DNA from: DAOVFN01 sp964484305
GTDB lineage: Archaea; Aenigmatarchaeota; Aenigmatarchaeia; QMZP01
Reading direction: 5' to 3'
DNA length: 44,996 nucleotides
NCBI GenBank assembly: GCA_964484305.1
Contig: CAZAEI010000007.1
Span: 1-44,996 of the forward strand
The notes below the pieces were generated by a model. The model saw nothing but the letters and a program-made list of their open reading frames with translations. It ran no database searches and had not been told where the DNA came from. Position numbers and translations under genes: made by a program. Of this stretch, positions 1 to 8,356 are shown piece after piece (the stretch's first letter is position 1; every line of letters begins with the position of its first letter).

Positions 1-1
1 T

Positions 2-47
2 CACGGCTAACTAATTAGCCGTGGACCCCCGCCACTTTAGTGGCGGG
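2..47. repeat. two adjacent perfect hairpins
   Basis: Two perfect inverted repeats lie back to back. The first has a 9-bp stem (2-10 with 15-23) and a 4-nt loop. The second has a 9-bp stem (28-36 with 39-47) and a 2-nt loop. They sit downstream of the minus-strand RqcH gene and at the window edge, so they could end that transcript or one entering from the left. They resemble the short GC-rich hairpins found in other intergenic stretches of this window. Confidence 0.7.
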
Positions 48-187
48 TAGTTCAGTTCCAATATGAATTTGTTTTCCTTCCATTTTTCACCTTGTAGTTT
101 CACCATATAGCAGTTAATAGAAAGTTTTTTAAATGTTTCTATAAACAAAGAGTATTCAAAATCTCACATAACAGGTCGGGAATTTGC

Positions 188-2341
188 CTACACAGCCTCC
201 CCTGCGTGCTCCACTATGTCGGCCATCCCCGAGGGGACCACGACCTGGAGCTCCTCCAGGGGTAGCTTCTCTATAAGGTAGCGGTCCTCGGGCCGGGACT
301 TGACCAGAATCCTGTTCTTGATTGCCCTGGCCAGCTCCAGGGACTTCTTGAACCCGGGCTTGAGGGTGACCATGTAATCCGAGTTCTTCCTCACCGCCAT
401 GACGGGCCCTGATACCACTCTGGCCAGGCCGGCCTCCCTGTCAACCCTGATTCCTACAGCCAGCTTGAGCTCGAGGTTCCTGAACCACTCCCTCTCCCCA
501 TGAATCATGAAGCTCCCCTTCGGGAGGTATTCCCCGGACGGCGGGCTCTTGGATACCCTCTCCCTGGGGACCGAGAATATGTCCACGGTCCCGAGGCCCC
601 GGCTCCAGGCCTTGCTGTTGGCAGCCGAGAACTCTGCAGCCTCCCTCTTTGTCACGTCAGGGACCTCGAGGCCCTGGGTCTTTATAACGACAAAGGCCGC
701 ACCCTGTATGTCGGCATGAAAGACTATGTCCGGGGGCTCTGTGTGCTTCTTGAGCAGCATCTCGTTCTGGTCAGCGCTCTTGCCTGCCACCACAAGGAAC
801 CCGTCCGAGGAAAAGAACCATCTGAACCTCTCGTACCACCTCTTCCTCTCAGGCTTCTTCGGGGCGCTCTCCTCAGGCTCCTCTTCCCCGGTTTCGCCTG
901 TCTCCTCTGTTTCCCCCCGGGGTTGTGGGGGGGCTTCCCCACCTGCAGGGGCCTCCCCGCCCGCGTCCCCGGCGGGCTTCTCCCTTGCAAAGATAAGCTT
1001 CTTGAAGTCCTCCCCAATGACCTTCTCCTCACCCTTCTCGGCCTCCTCGAGCCTCTCCTGGAAGCCCCCGCTGACCCCCTCAAGGCCGGCCATCTTCTTC
1101 CTTGCCCACTTGGAGTCCTCATAGTACCTGGCAGCATTCTCTTCCACACTCCTGGTTATGTCTATCTCCACCGGGACCCCTCCCAGCTCAATGACGACTA
1201 TGCCGTCACCCTCCCTTATCTCCTTTATGGCCTCTGCCTCGGGGGTCTGCTCCCCTGCAACGCCCTGCCTTATCTCCTCCCAGCTCATCCCTGCATTTCT
1301 GGCCTTCATTATGCCCTCCAGGGCTGCCTGGACAGTTGGATAATTATTATATATCCTGTCACCCATCTCTCCTGACTCCTTCGCTATCCTCTCCCACTTC
1401 CCGGAGGCCTCGCTCTGCTGCTCCACTATCCTTCCAATCCTCTCCTTCTCCTCTGTGGCCTCCTTCACGGCCTCCTCCCTGGCGAGCTCTATCTGCTGCT
1501 CTGAAAAGAACTCGTCAAGGGCATCTGACAGGCTCGGGAATGCCTTTGGCTTCTCCTGTCCCAGCATCTTGAGGGGAAAGGGCGAGACAAACCCCGAATA
1601 TACCGAGGCCCTGGGCTTCTCCCCGTCCAGGGAGAGCAGGGCCCTGTGGAGCACCGATGCCTCCTCGAGGCTGAGCTCCATGGCCGGCTTCTCGGGCTGT
1701 ATCCCTGCCCTTGCACACACCTCCCTTGCGTATTCAGGGCCCAGGCCCATGAGGGTTGCCAGGTAGCCCGCCAGCTTCCTGTCTGACCTTGAAAGGCCCC
1801 TCCTCATGCTGTCGAAGTCCAGCTCAAAGGGGTTCGTTATCTTTGGGGGATACCTGTATGGAAGCTTGGGCTTGACCTCCCTCCCCTTCCACTTCTGGAA
1901 CTCCAGGGGCATGATGATCTTGTACATGGAGTCGCACAGAATCACATTCCCGGTCGAGAAAAGCTCGATGATCATTATGTTTTCGTCAGTGGCAATCTCC
2001 ACTATCCTGTCGAACTCGTACTGTCTGATGGACTTCACCTTCCTGTTCATGAGGTGCTTCCTGAGGAACATGCAGAAGCTCGGGGGCTCCTGGGGCACGG
2101 CCTTCTTGCGCCTGGTCATGAAGAGCTTGTTGCTGTCCACATACAGCCACTGACCTCCCTTCTGGGGAACGAATATCTCGAACAGGAACTGCCTGCTCCC
2201 GGCTCGGCCGTACTGGTATATCTTCCTGAACACCCCGCCCACCAGGGCCTGCCTCAGCTCCTTCATCAGGAACCTCATGTCCAGGGATGTCATCTCCTGC
2301 TTGCCCCGCTCTGGCTGTCCCCCAACACCATTCATATCCAT
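188..2341 (-). CDS. rqcH: RqcH/NEMF (Rqc2) family ribosome quality control protein
   Basis: This is a member of the NFACT family, which binds 50S subunits carrying stalled peptidyl-tRNA and in bacteria and eukaryotes directs C-terminal tailing. The order is NFACT-N from about residue 17 (TSLDMRFLMKELR), the conserved Asp-Arg pair in YEFDRIVEI near residue 107, a long charged coiled coil at about 280-460, a low-complexity Glu/Pro/Gly linker at about 465-500, and the NFACT-R (DUF814) domain with its HADIQGAAFVVIK segment. The length of 717 aa is normal for archaeal members. A box A motif (centre near 2370, minus strand) lies about 26 nt upstream, which suggests a leaderless start at ATG 2341 or the preceding GTG 2344; translation from the internal MTSLDMRF is also possible. 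The family assignment is secure. Tailing activity in archaea is inferred. Confidence 0.9.
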   Translation of the reverse strand: MDMNGVGGQPERGKQEMTSLDMRFLMKELRQALVGGVFRKIYQYGRAGSRQFLFEIFVPQKGGQWLYVDSNKLFMTRRKKAVPQEPPSFCMFLRKHLMNRKVKSIRQYEFDRIVEIATDENIMIIELFSTGNVILCDSMYKIIMPLEFQKWKGREVKPKLPYRYPPKITNPFELDFDSMRRGLSRSDRKLAGYLATLMGLGPEYAREVCARAGIQPEKPAMELSLEEASVLHRALLSLDGEKPRASVYSGFVSPFPLKMLGQEKPKAFPSLSDALDEFFSEQQIELAREEAVKEATEEKERIGRIVEQQSEASGKWERIAKESGEMGDRIYNNYPTVQAALEGIMKARNAGMSWEEIRQGVAGEQTPEAEAIKEIREGDGIVVIELGGVPVEIDITRSVEENAARYYEDSKWARKKMAGLEGVSGGFQERLEEAEKGEEKVIGEDFKKLIFAREKPAGDAGGEAPAGGEAPPQPRGETEETGETGEEEPEESAPKKPERKRWYERFRWFFSSDGFLVVAGKSADQNEMLLKKHTEPPDIVFHADIQGAAFVVIKTQGLEVPDVTKREAAEFSAANSKAWSRGLGTVDIFSVPRERVSKSPPSGEYLPKGSFMIHGEREWFRNLELKLAVGIRVDREAGLARVVSGPVMAVRKNSDYMVTLKPGFKKSLELARAIKNRILVKSRPEDRYLIEKLPLEELQVVVPSGMADIVEHAGEAV

Positions 2342-2387
2342 CACAATATAGAATTATAGTGAAACACTAATAAACCTGAAATTGTTT

Positions 2388-2424
2388 CACATCTGCTCTG
2401 ACACGGTGTGTCAGGCATGACCTG
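2388..2424. repeat. dispersed hairpin element, copy 1
   Basis: This 37-bp stretch centres on the perfect hairpin ctgacac-ggt-gtgtcag. A near copy lies at 28548-28583, where the flanks match and the stem reads ctgacgc-aaa-gcgtcag, so an A-T pair is replaced by G-C with pairing kept. It lies between the RqcH promoter and the end of tatD. Confidence 0.7.
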
Positions 2425-2436
2425 AATTCTTAAATA

Positions 2437-3186
2437 CTATTCAAGCCTCAGCCCAAAAACCCTGACGGCGTTCTCCCTGGCAGCATTGAGTATCTCCGCG
2501 CTGTCCAGGCCCCTCAGGTCGGCTATCTTATCAGCTGACCTTATGATGTTCCATGGGAAGTTCCTCTCCCCCTTGACAGGCGAGAGAAAGGGGGAATCTG
2601 TTTCAAGAAGAAGCCTCTCCAGGGGGATGGCCTTGGCCACCTTCCTCACACCCTTATTGAACAGCACCTGGGTCGATACCGAGATATAGAAGTCCGGAAC
2701 CTGCGCAACCTCCTGTGCAAGCTCCCTGCTGCCTGAGAAGCAGTGGAATATGCAGGCCAGGCCCGAATCCTTCACCAGCTCAAAGCACTCCCTCTCGGCG
2801 TCCCAGCTGTGAATGACCAGGGGTTTCTTCAGCTTCTGGGCCAATCCTATGAACTTCCTGAATATGACCCCCTGCGCATCTCTCTTCCCAGGTTCGCTCT
2901 CCCAGTGGTAGTCCATACCCACCTCCCCCACACCCACGACAAACTCCTGGTTCTCCTTGATAAGCCTCATCACACCCTCATGGTCCGTCCCCTCAGTGGG
3001 GTGATATCCCAGGGTGGGAAAGAGAAACCCATGGTTCCTCCTGCAGAGCTCAAGAACCTTCAGGCCCTCATCGTACCTGGCTGAGGAGACAACCACACCG
3101 TCAATCTCCTTCCTGCACCTCTCAACAATCTCATTGACATCCTTCTCGAAGTTTGGGAAGCATAGATGTGCGTGTACGTCAATCAA
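2437..3186 (-). CDS. tatD: TatD family metal-dependent hydrolase
   Basis: TatD proteins are TIM-barrel metal-dependent hydrolases; characterised members are 3'-5' exonucleases or deoxyribonucleases. The metal ligands are visible in order: HxH in IDVHAHL near the N-terminus, Glu in GVGEVGMDYHW, His in PLVIHSWDA, His in IFHCFSG, and Asp in LLETDSPFLSP. At 249 aa it has the usual length. The start is uncertain. A TTG at 3186 places IDVHAH at the N-terminus as in most relatives and lies downstream of a box A at 3218-3226. An upstream in-frame TTG at 3219 would overlap that box. The gene lies 9-40 nt after the Lon-like protease on the same strand, so co-transcription is possible. Confidence 0.9.
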   Translation of the reverse strand: MIDVHAHLCFPNFEKDVNEIVERCRKEIDGVVVSSARYDEGLKVLELCRRNHGFLFPTLGYHPTEGTDHEGVMRLIKENQEFVVGVGEVGMDYHWESEPGKRDAQGVIFRKFIGLAQKLKKPLVIHSWDAERECFELVKDSGLACIFHCFSGSRELAQEVAQVPDFYISVSTQVLFNKGVRKVAKAIPLERLLLETDSPFLSPVKGERNFPWNIIRSADKIADLRGLDSAEILNAARENAVRVFGLRLE

Positions 3187-3228
3187 AAAAACACCCCATT
3201 TAATCTGGCGCGAACACAAATAAAAGAT

Positions 3229-3984
3229 TTACTTGAAGAAATACCCCATGGCCTCCTGGACGGTCCCTATCTCGACCACCCTGATTCCTGCCTCGGCCTC
3301 TATGTCAATCTTTCTTGGAACCCTTTCCATGCTGCATATCCGGGTTATGCCTGCATAGTGGCACTCCTCCCTGTTCTCATATACAACCTGCTCTGACTGC
3401 CCCAGGGGGACAAGCATCAGGGAGGCCCCAATCTCCCTGGCCGCAATGGCCTTGGGGAGTATCTCTCCCACCGGTCCCAGTGTCCCGTCGTGGCTTACCG
3501 TCCCTGTTATCATCACAGTGGTATCAATGTCCCTTCCCATCAGGGCCGCGATTGTGGCTATGGTCATGGCCGCCCCTGCCGAGGGGCCCTCTATCACGCT
3601 GGCATTGGCCCTTATGGAATATATTATATCATAGAACGACAGGTCAGTCCCTGTTATGTTCTCTGAGACGCTCCTCGAGACCCTTATCGAGTTCTGGGTG
3701 TCTGTCCAGAACAGGAGCTTGTCGATATCAACCAAGGCCCTCCTGGTCCCTGGCACAATCTGCACATCGAGCATGGTGGCCACGCCGTTCCCGTCCTGGT
3801 CCACTGCAGGGACCACTATCGTGGCTGCCGAGACATTGGTCTCATTGAACATCTCCATATAGGGCCTGAAGGCCTCGATGGTGTGGGTGTAGTTGTAATA
3901 TGTTATGGTCTCTGAGCTGAGAAATCCGCCTATGTATGCACCAATGGCGATGCCTATTATGAGCATGAGAATCCGGGTCTTCAT
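3229..3984 (-). CDS. membrane-anchored Lon-like (S16) serine protease
   Basis: This is a stand-alone Lon protease domain behind a single N-terminal membrane helix (residues about 5-22), with no AAA+ module. The catalytic dyad is visible: Ser135 in VIEGPSAGAA and Lys178 in GEILPKAIAAREIGA. Residues 25-110 form the domain entry and are probably extracytoplasmic if the helix acts as an uncleaved signal anchor. Related short S16 proteins occur widely in archaea. A box A (plus-strand tggataaataac reversed) and a GGGATGG ribosome site precede ATG 3984. Without an ATPase it probably cleaves unfolded or specific substrates without ATP; that is an inference. Confidence 0.88.
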   Translation of the reverse strand: MKTRILMLIIGIAIGAYIGGFLSSETITYYNYTHTIEAFRPYMEMFNETNVSAATIVVPAVDQDGNGVATMLDVQIVPGTRRALVDIDKLLFWTDTQNSIRVSRSVSENITGTDLSFYDIIYSIRANASVIEGPSAGAAMTIATIAALMGRDIDTTVMITGTVSHDGTLGPVGEILPKAIAAREIGASLMLVPLGQSEQVVYENREECHYAGITRICSMERVPRKIDIEAEAGIRVVEIGTVQEAMGYFFK

Positions 3985-4030
3985 ACCATCCCTTAATACT
4001 TTTACCCGGACGGATAAATAACTTGTTATG

Positions 4031-4495
4031 CTAGACAGTTTTTGTTTTTAAATGAGCCTCTGCAAATTCCCTGATTTTTTCTTTAAGTTCTCCCAATGTC
4101 TCATAAGCATGACATTCAAAGGGGGTTTTTACAAACTGGGAACCCTGTTTTCCCTGAGTATAATTTGAAACCATTTTCTCCAAGCCCCTTTTGAAAAGGC
4201 ACAGAACCGGCTTGCCCATATGAACCATATCTGAGATTTCTCCCCCGGCCCCTAAACTAGGATTACTAATTTCAAAGAGACCCATATCGGATTCCATCTC
4301 CCAGGTATAATCTCTATCATGAATTTCAGGCTTCCCTCGCTTATTTTCCTCTTCAGTAATACCAGGCCGTGTCTGATGCCTTGATGCTAACTCATGACCC
4401 AATCCCTCAATAATATCCGGTATTTTAGCTAACTCATCCCTGCTTACCCTGTCATATCCTCCTAGCATGGAGCATCCAAAGAATATCTTTACCAT
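4031..4495 (-). CDS. nucleoside 2-deoxyribosyltransferase-like protein (DNPH1/Rcl type)
   Basis: The N-terminus MVKIFFGCSMLGG corresponds to the family's KIYFAGSIRGG strand and loop, and MGLFEISNPSLGAGGEI corresponds to the segment holding the catalytic Glu (AEVTxPSLGVGYEI). Members cleave or transfer the deoxyribose of 2'-deoxynucleosides or deoxynucleoside monophosphates, acting in nucleotide salvage or sanitation. At 154 aa it has the length of DNPH1-like proteins. The gene is visibly AT-richer than both neighbours, which suggests separate acquisition. A box A (gtatttaaatta on the minus strand, near 4524) lies about 28 nt before the ATG, so the message is probably leaderless. Substrate cannot be told from sequence. 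Confidence 0.75.
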   Translation of the reverse strand: MVKIFFGCSMLGGYDRVSRDELAKIPDIIEGLGHELASRHQTRPGITEEENKRGKPEIHDRDYTWEMESDMGLFEISNPSLGAGGEISDMVHMGKPVLCLFKRGLEKMVSNYTQGKQGSQFVKTPFECHAYETLGELKEKIREFAEAHLKTKTV

Positions 4496-4572
4496 GAAAA
4501 AAAGTAAACAAAAAGTAATTTAAATACAAGAGCATTTCAAAGAATTTAAATCATGCCACTTCCTAAATAATC

Positions 4573-5820
4573 ATGGCCCTGCTCATCAGAAACATCCTCC
4601 TTGACGGAAGGAAGACCGACATCCTTGTAGAGGGAAACAGGATATCCTCAATAGGGGAATCAGACAAGTCAGACCGTGTCCTGGACGGCTCGGGCAAGGC
4701 AGCCCTTCCCGGCCTTGTGAACTGCCACACCCACGCGGCCATGACCCTCATGAGGGGCTATGCGGATGACCTCCCACTTAAGGAGTGGCTCGAGGGAAAT
4801 ATATGGCCCCTTGAAGCAAGACTGACCGAGGAGGATGTCTACTGGGGCTCGAGGCTTGCATGCCTTGAGATGATAAAGTCAGGAACGACATGCTTCAATG
4901 ACATGTACTGGCACTGGAGGGGCACGGCCAGGGCGGTCCGGGATTCGGGAATCAGGGCATACCTGAGTCAGGTCTTTGTGGACCTCAATGACCAGGACAA
5001 GGCAGCGGAGCAGATAAAGCTGAACGAGAGGCTCTATCGGGATTCCAGGGAATTCCCCGACAGGGTTGGCTTTGCCCTGGGCCCCCATGCCCCGTACTCT
5101 GTCTCCAGGGAGAGCCTCCTCTGGGTAAAGGATTTCTCTGAAAAGCACAACCTACTTGTCCACTTCCACCTCTCTGAGACCAAGAGGGAGGTCGAGGACT
5201 GCATCAGGAACCATGGCAAGAGACCTGTGGAATACCTCGATGAGCTGGGCCTCCTCTCAGGCAGGCTTGTGGCCTGCCACTCGGTCTGGCTCAGTCCCGG
5301 GGAAATCGAGCTCCTCAGGAGGCACGATGTCAAGATTGTGTACAACCCGGCCTCCAACATGAAGCTCGGCTCCGGGAGCTTCCCCTACCCGGAGCTGAAG
5401 GGGGCCGGTCTCCTGGTGGCCCTGGGCACGGACGGCTGCGCCTCGAACAACAACCTCGACATGTTCGAGGAGATGAAGCTCGCCTCCCTGCTCCAGAAGC
5501 TCCGCTCCGGTCCCACCACGCTCCCTGCTAATGAGGCCCTCGGGATGGCCACCCTGAACGGCGCAAGGGCCCTCGGCCTCAGTGCCGGCGAGATAAGGGA
5601 GGGCTCCCTGGCTGACATAATCCTTATTGACCTGAAGAGGCCTGAGCTGACACCCTCTCACAACCTCACCTCAAACCTTGTCTACTCGGCCCAGGGCTCC
5701 TGCGTGGACACCGTTATCTGTGACGGCAAGATACTGATGGAAAACCGAACCGTTCCGGGAGAAGAAGAAATCCTCGAGAAGGCCTCTGAGATATCACGGA
5801 ACCTGATAAATCGGGCATAA
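4573..5820 (+). CDS. mtaD: 5-methylthioadenosine/S-adenosylhomocysteine deaminase
   Basis: This is an amidohydrolase-superfamily deaminase that removes ammonia from SAH, MTA or 5'-deoxyadenosine, which in archaea lacking SAH hydrolase recycles the products of SAM-dependent reactions. Visible motifs: metal-binding HTH at residues 52-54 followed by MTLMRGYADDLPLKEWL, GPHAPYSVS, HFHLSET with metal His, ACHSVWLS with catalytic His, and GTDGCASNNNLDMFEEMK with metal Asp. Length 415 aa is typical. A box A (gaatttaaatc at 4541-4551) lies about 25 nt ahead of the ATG, indicating a leaderless message and a promoter shared back to back with the gene on the left. Exact substrate among SAH, MTA and 5'-dAdo is open. 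Confidence 0.92.
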   Translation: MALLIRNILLDGRKTDILVEGNRISSIGESDKSDRVLDGSGKAALPGLVNCHTHAAMTLMRGYADDLPLKEWLEGNIWPLEARLTEEDVYWGSRLACLEMIKSGTTCFNDMYWHWRGTARAVRDSGIRAYLSQVFVDLNDQDKAAEQIKLNERLYRDSREFPDRVGFALGPHAPYSVSRESLLWVKDFSEKHNLLVHFHLSETKREVEDCIRNHGKRPVEYLDELGLLSGRLVACHSVWLSPGEIELLRRHDVKIVYNPASNMKLGSGSFPYPELKGAGLLVALGTDGCASNNNLDMFEEMKLASLLQKLRSGPTTLPANEALGMATLNGARALGLSAGEIREGSLADIILIDLKRPELTPSHNLTSNLVYSAQGSCVDTVICDGKILMENRTVPGEEEILEKASEISRNLINRA

Positions 5821-5864
5821 ACCCCCGCTATCGCAGGCAAAACCAGGGCAATAGAAGCAAAGCA

Positions 5865-5872
5865 TTTAAATA
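5865..5872 (+). promoter_or_regulatory. box A (TATA) promoter of SRP RNA
   Basis: TTTAAATA preceded by the purine-rich BRE-like aaagca. Its centre is 25 nt before the first base of the SRP RNA terminal helix (5893), the spacing expected for archaeal RNA polymerase. Confidence 0.75.
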
Positions 5873-5892
5873 CCCCCCTTCAATTCTACTTT

Positions 5893-6260
5893 GCAGGGGA
5901 CCTCCAGTCACGGGGCTAGGCCTACCGTACCCTCGGGGGACAAACGGTCTATATGCCCCTCCCTCTCCAGTTCCATGAGGTAAGGGCAGGACATATGGTC
6001 GGCTGTAGTCCACGGATGGTCTTGCGTCAAGAACATGGGTCCTCTTTGCCAACTGCGAAGCCCTGTCCCGCAGGGTTGTTGATGCTGTGAACCGAGTCAG
6101 GCGGGGAACCGAGCAGCTCTAATCGCTTCGTTGCCGGATTCAGGCCGGCAGTGATGCAGGAGACGCTGTGTTGATGATGCTTGCGGGGTCAACGGGGTGG
6201 AGGCGGCATTGAGGCAAGCCCGTGCCTTTTCGCATGGTCTACCATGGACACGTCCCCTGC
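5893..6260 (+). ncRNA. ffs: 7S signal recognition particle RNA
   Basis: SRP RNA scaffolds SRP54 and SRP19 for co-translational targeting to the membrane. The SRP54-binding helix 8 is plain at about 6090-6121 (gagtcaggcggggaaccgagcagc, matching the GUCAGG...GGAA...GAGCAGC core). The two ends pair: gcaggggac at 5893-5901 with gtcccctgc at 6252-6260, as in archaeal helix 1. The 5' domain carries gggctaggcc near 5919 and a tatatgcccc segment near 5950, as in other archaeal 7S RNAs. The length of about 368 nt is somewhat longer than the roughly 300-320 nt usual in archaea. A covariance search would confirm the exact ends. Confidence 0.9.
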
Positions 6261-6308
6261 TTTACGCTCTCCCTGTACAGGCTTGGATTTCTAGAGCCAG
6301 TGCAAAAA

Positions 6309-6320
6309 AGGGTTATAAAT
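6309..6320 (+). promoter_or_regulatory. box A upstream of small gene
   Basis: A ggttataaatc box A follows the SRP RNA, with its centre about 25 nt before ATG 6341. This is the spacing for a leaderless message and supports 6341 as a real start. Confidence 0.55.
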
Positions 6321-6340
6321 CTTATTCCCATTTTACAGAT

Positions 6341-6543
6341 ATGGAGGAGCATTTTGAGTATTTATTGGGGGTATCGGAATAGATGATATAAAATCAATGA
6401 GGGGTTTGTTATACTACTTGAAGACTGAAGGTTATGAGGTAACCGCAAAAACAGGCCTGGGGAACTGGGCTATCTATACAGATAAGCCATTTGACGACGC
6501 CATAAAAATCAGGTTAAGCATAAAAGGCATCGAGTTTCAATAA
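6341..6543 (+). pseudogene. small hypothetical gene, apparently frameshifted
   Basis: ATG 6341 opens MEEHFEYLLGV and stops at TAG 6380-6382. A second frame continues as IGIDDIKSMRGLLYYLKTEGYEV and runs to TAA 6541-6543. One added G in the G5 run at 6367-6371 would join them into a protein of about 67 residues. The box A at 6309-6320 points at 6341, so the upstream frame looks genuine, and the downstream frame has ordinary coding character (an ATG at 6397 could serve alone, 48 aa). It may be a sequencing error, a recent null mutation or a +1 frameshift site. No family recognised. The stretch is AT-richer than its surroundings. Confidence 0.45.
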
Positions 6544-6549
6544 AATAGG

Positions 6550-6618
6550 CTAAACCAGCCTCCTTGCCAGCCCCACAACGGCGGGCCTTTTCTTGAACCG
6601 ATTTACCTGAATCCTCAT
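6550..6618 (-). pseudogene. relic of a geranylgeranyl reductase C-terminus
   Basis: The minus strand reads MRIQVNRFKKRPAVVGLARRLV and a stop. The final 15 residues match the tail of the intact reductase encoded at 7171-8355 (MKRPRLIGLARKLV, stop), with similar codons. No upstream coding sequence remains beyond ATG 6618, so this looks like the last piece of a second reductase copy, or of a duplicated 3' end, with trmO now lying between the two tails. Confidence 0.6.
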
Positions 6619-6627
6619 AATATACTG

Positions 6628-7113
6628 TTATTCTATGAATCTCCCATCGGCTTTTGATGCTGAAAGCTTATGCATATTCTTCTCAAGCCACCCTATTTTC
6701 CATGTCTCTCTTCTGTCGAATTCCGGTACATAAGGCTTGATGTCCAGAAGGGGGGTCCCGTCCACAATATCTGCATCATGAATATGGAGTATGTTCTTTT
6801 TAATCCTGACAAGACGTACTATCGAGATGCCAATGGGGTTTGGACGAGCCGGTGCCCGTGTAGCGAACACCCCGCGTAACTGTCCATCCAGATACGGCTT
6901 AACTCTTAAGGGCACTTTACTGGATAAATGAAAGTGATATATCAAAATAATGTGAGAAAACCCTTCAACATCCTTTAACCCTTCAGCATATTCCGGGAAA
7001 ACCTCAACCCTTCCATCGATATCCTTAGTACATACAGGCTGTATAGGCATCCCTTTGGGTTCCTTGAAGGGAGAATGAATGATTCCGATTGGCTTGTATC
7101 TCATCTGGTTCAT
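6628..7113 (-). CDS. trmO: TrmO/TsaA-family tRNA methyltransferase
   Basis: This family uses SAM to N6-methylate t6A37 in certain tRNAs. The characteristic beta-barrel motifs are present: KPIGIIHSPFKEPKGMPIQ near the N-terminus, FSHIILIYHFH, GVFATRAPARPNPIGISIVRL, and DIVDGTPLLDIKPYVPEFD. The start is set at ATG 7113 (MNQMRYKPIG). The frame is open upstream to ATG 7167, 3 nt after the reductase stop, but those 18 residues are not family-like. The gene is AT-richer than the reductase upstream and is bracketed by two copies of the reductase tail, which suggests insertion. Its partner modification t6A is made with Kae1, encoded at 37348-38319. Confidence 0.85.
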   Translation of the reverse strand: MNQMRYKPIGIIHSPFKEPKGMPIQPVCTKDIDGRVEVFPEYAEGLKDVEGFSHIILIYHFHLSSKVPLRVKPYLDGQLRGVFATRAPARPNPIGISIVRLVRIKKNILHIHDADIVDGTPLLDIKPYVPEFDRRETWKIGWLEKNMHKLSASKADGRFIE

Positions 7114-7170
7114 AATTTCATCACATGCATGCGTTTCGATATCATCAAGCATATCCGAAGCCGGCATTTC

Positions 7171-8355
7171 CTAGACCAGCTTCCTGGCCAGCCCTATCAG
7201 CCTGGGCCTCTTCATCAGGAGCTTGGCCAGCATGGCAAAGCCCCTGGCCTTGGAGAACTCTATCATGTCCTCGCCCCTGAGGTTCTCAGCCAGCCAGTTG
7301 AGCTCCTCATCCCTGAGGCCCTCCACGACCATCCTGAGCCTGAGGACCTTCCTGAGCATGTCACCCCGCTCCTTCCACCACCTCTTGTTGTACCTGGAAA
7401 GGAAGGCCTCTGAAAAATCACGGGCCTCCCTGGCCTCTGCAGCCACCTGGCCGGCTATCCTTCCGGCCACAAAGGACTCGGATATCCCCCCGCCGTGTAT
7501 CGGATTCACCTGGTGGGCAGCGTCCCCCACCACCATGAGGTTGTCCGTTACCATGTTATCCATGAACCCTCCGACAGGGACGCCACCTGAATTGACCTCA
7601 AGGACAGAACCCCTCCTGAGGCCCGGCCTGCTTTCAATGAAACCCCTGAGATATTCTATGGCAGTCTTCCTGGAAAAGGGCTTCCTCACGCCAATACCCA
7701 CATTTGCAGTATCAGGTCCCTTGGGGAATATCCAGCAGTATCCGCCCGGAGCGACCTCATTCCCGAAGTAGAGCTCGATTCTGTCAGGGTCTATCTCAAT
7801 CCCTGCCATCTCGAACTGCACGCCGCTCACGGCATCGGGCAGCCTGAGTGTGGTGTCAAGCCCTGCCTCCCTGGCAACCAGGGACTCTACGCCGTCCGCG
7901 GCTATGACAAGGGAGGACCTGACCCTCCGGACCCTCCCCTCTGATTCCAGCTCAACCCCAGAAATAATCCCTTCTTCCCTGAGCAGGCCGGTCACCTCGG
8001 TCCTGGCCAGTACCCTGGCCCCTGCCTTCACAGCCATATCCGCAAGGAACTTGTCAAAGGCCTTCCTCTCAATTACCCAGCCCTCTGGGCCTTCCTTGTA
8101 GTCAATCCTCACGAACTTCCCGCTGGGTGCATATGCTGTTGCGCCTTTCACCTCCCGCCTTATCCAGAGCGGGCTTGGCTCAATGCCCATCCTCAGGGCA
8201 GCGTTCCTTGAGAGGCCCTCACCGCACCTCTTGGGTGAGCCTATCTCCTGCCTCTTCTCAACCATCAGGACATTAAGGCCCCTCCTGGCGGCCTCAAGGG
8301 CAGCGCCGGAGCCTCCGGGTCCTGCCCCCACAACCACAACATCATAGCTCTGCAT
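7171..8355 (-). CDS. digeranylgeranylglycerophospholipid reductase (GGR)
   Basis: This flavoprotein saturates the geranylgeranyl chains of archaeal membrane lipids. The N-terminal FAD-binding fold is clear (VVVVGAGPGGSGAALEAARRG, then VEKRQEIGSPKRCGEGLS), the middle carries YCWIFPKGPDTANVGIGVR, and the second FAD motif is DNLMVVGDAAHQVNPIHGGGISESF. Length 394 aa is normal. It starts 1 nt after the stop of a two-cluster ferredoxin gene, with an AGGGAAAGG-like ribosome site inside that gene's end, so the two form one operon and the ferredoxin is the likely electron donor. Its C-terminal tail recurs as a relic at 6550-6618. Confidence 0.92.
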   Translation of the reverse strand: MQSYDVVVVGAGPGGSGAALEAARRGLNVLMVEKRQEIGSPKRCGEGLSRNAALRMGIEPSPLWIRREVKGATAYAPSGKFVRIDYKEGPEGWVIERKAFDKFLADMAVKAGARVLARTEVTGLLREEGIISGVELESEGRVRRVRSSLVIAADGVESLVAREAGLDTTLRLPDAVSGVQFEMAGIEIDPDRIELYFGNEVAPGGYCWIFPKGPDTANVGIGVRKPFSRKTAIEYLRGFIESRPGLRRGSVLEVNSGGVPVGGFMDNMVTDNLMVVGDAAHQVNPIHGGGISESFVAGRIAGQVAAEAREARDFSEAFLSRYNKRWWKERGDMLRKVLRLRMVVEGLRDEELNWLAENLRGEDMIEFSKARGFAMLAKLLMKRPRLIGLARKLV

Positions 8356-8356
8356 G

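Noticed and set aside
500..1375. Long plus-strand open frame of 291 codons inside rqcH
   Set aside because: Antisense shadow of a GC-rich gene; composition is unlike protein (Leu/Pro/Gly-rich) and the minus-strand NFACT motifs are clear.
5828..6052. Minus-strand open frame over the SRP RNA
   Set aside because: Lies in the 5' domain of the 7S RNA; no ribosome site or family match.
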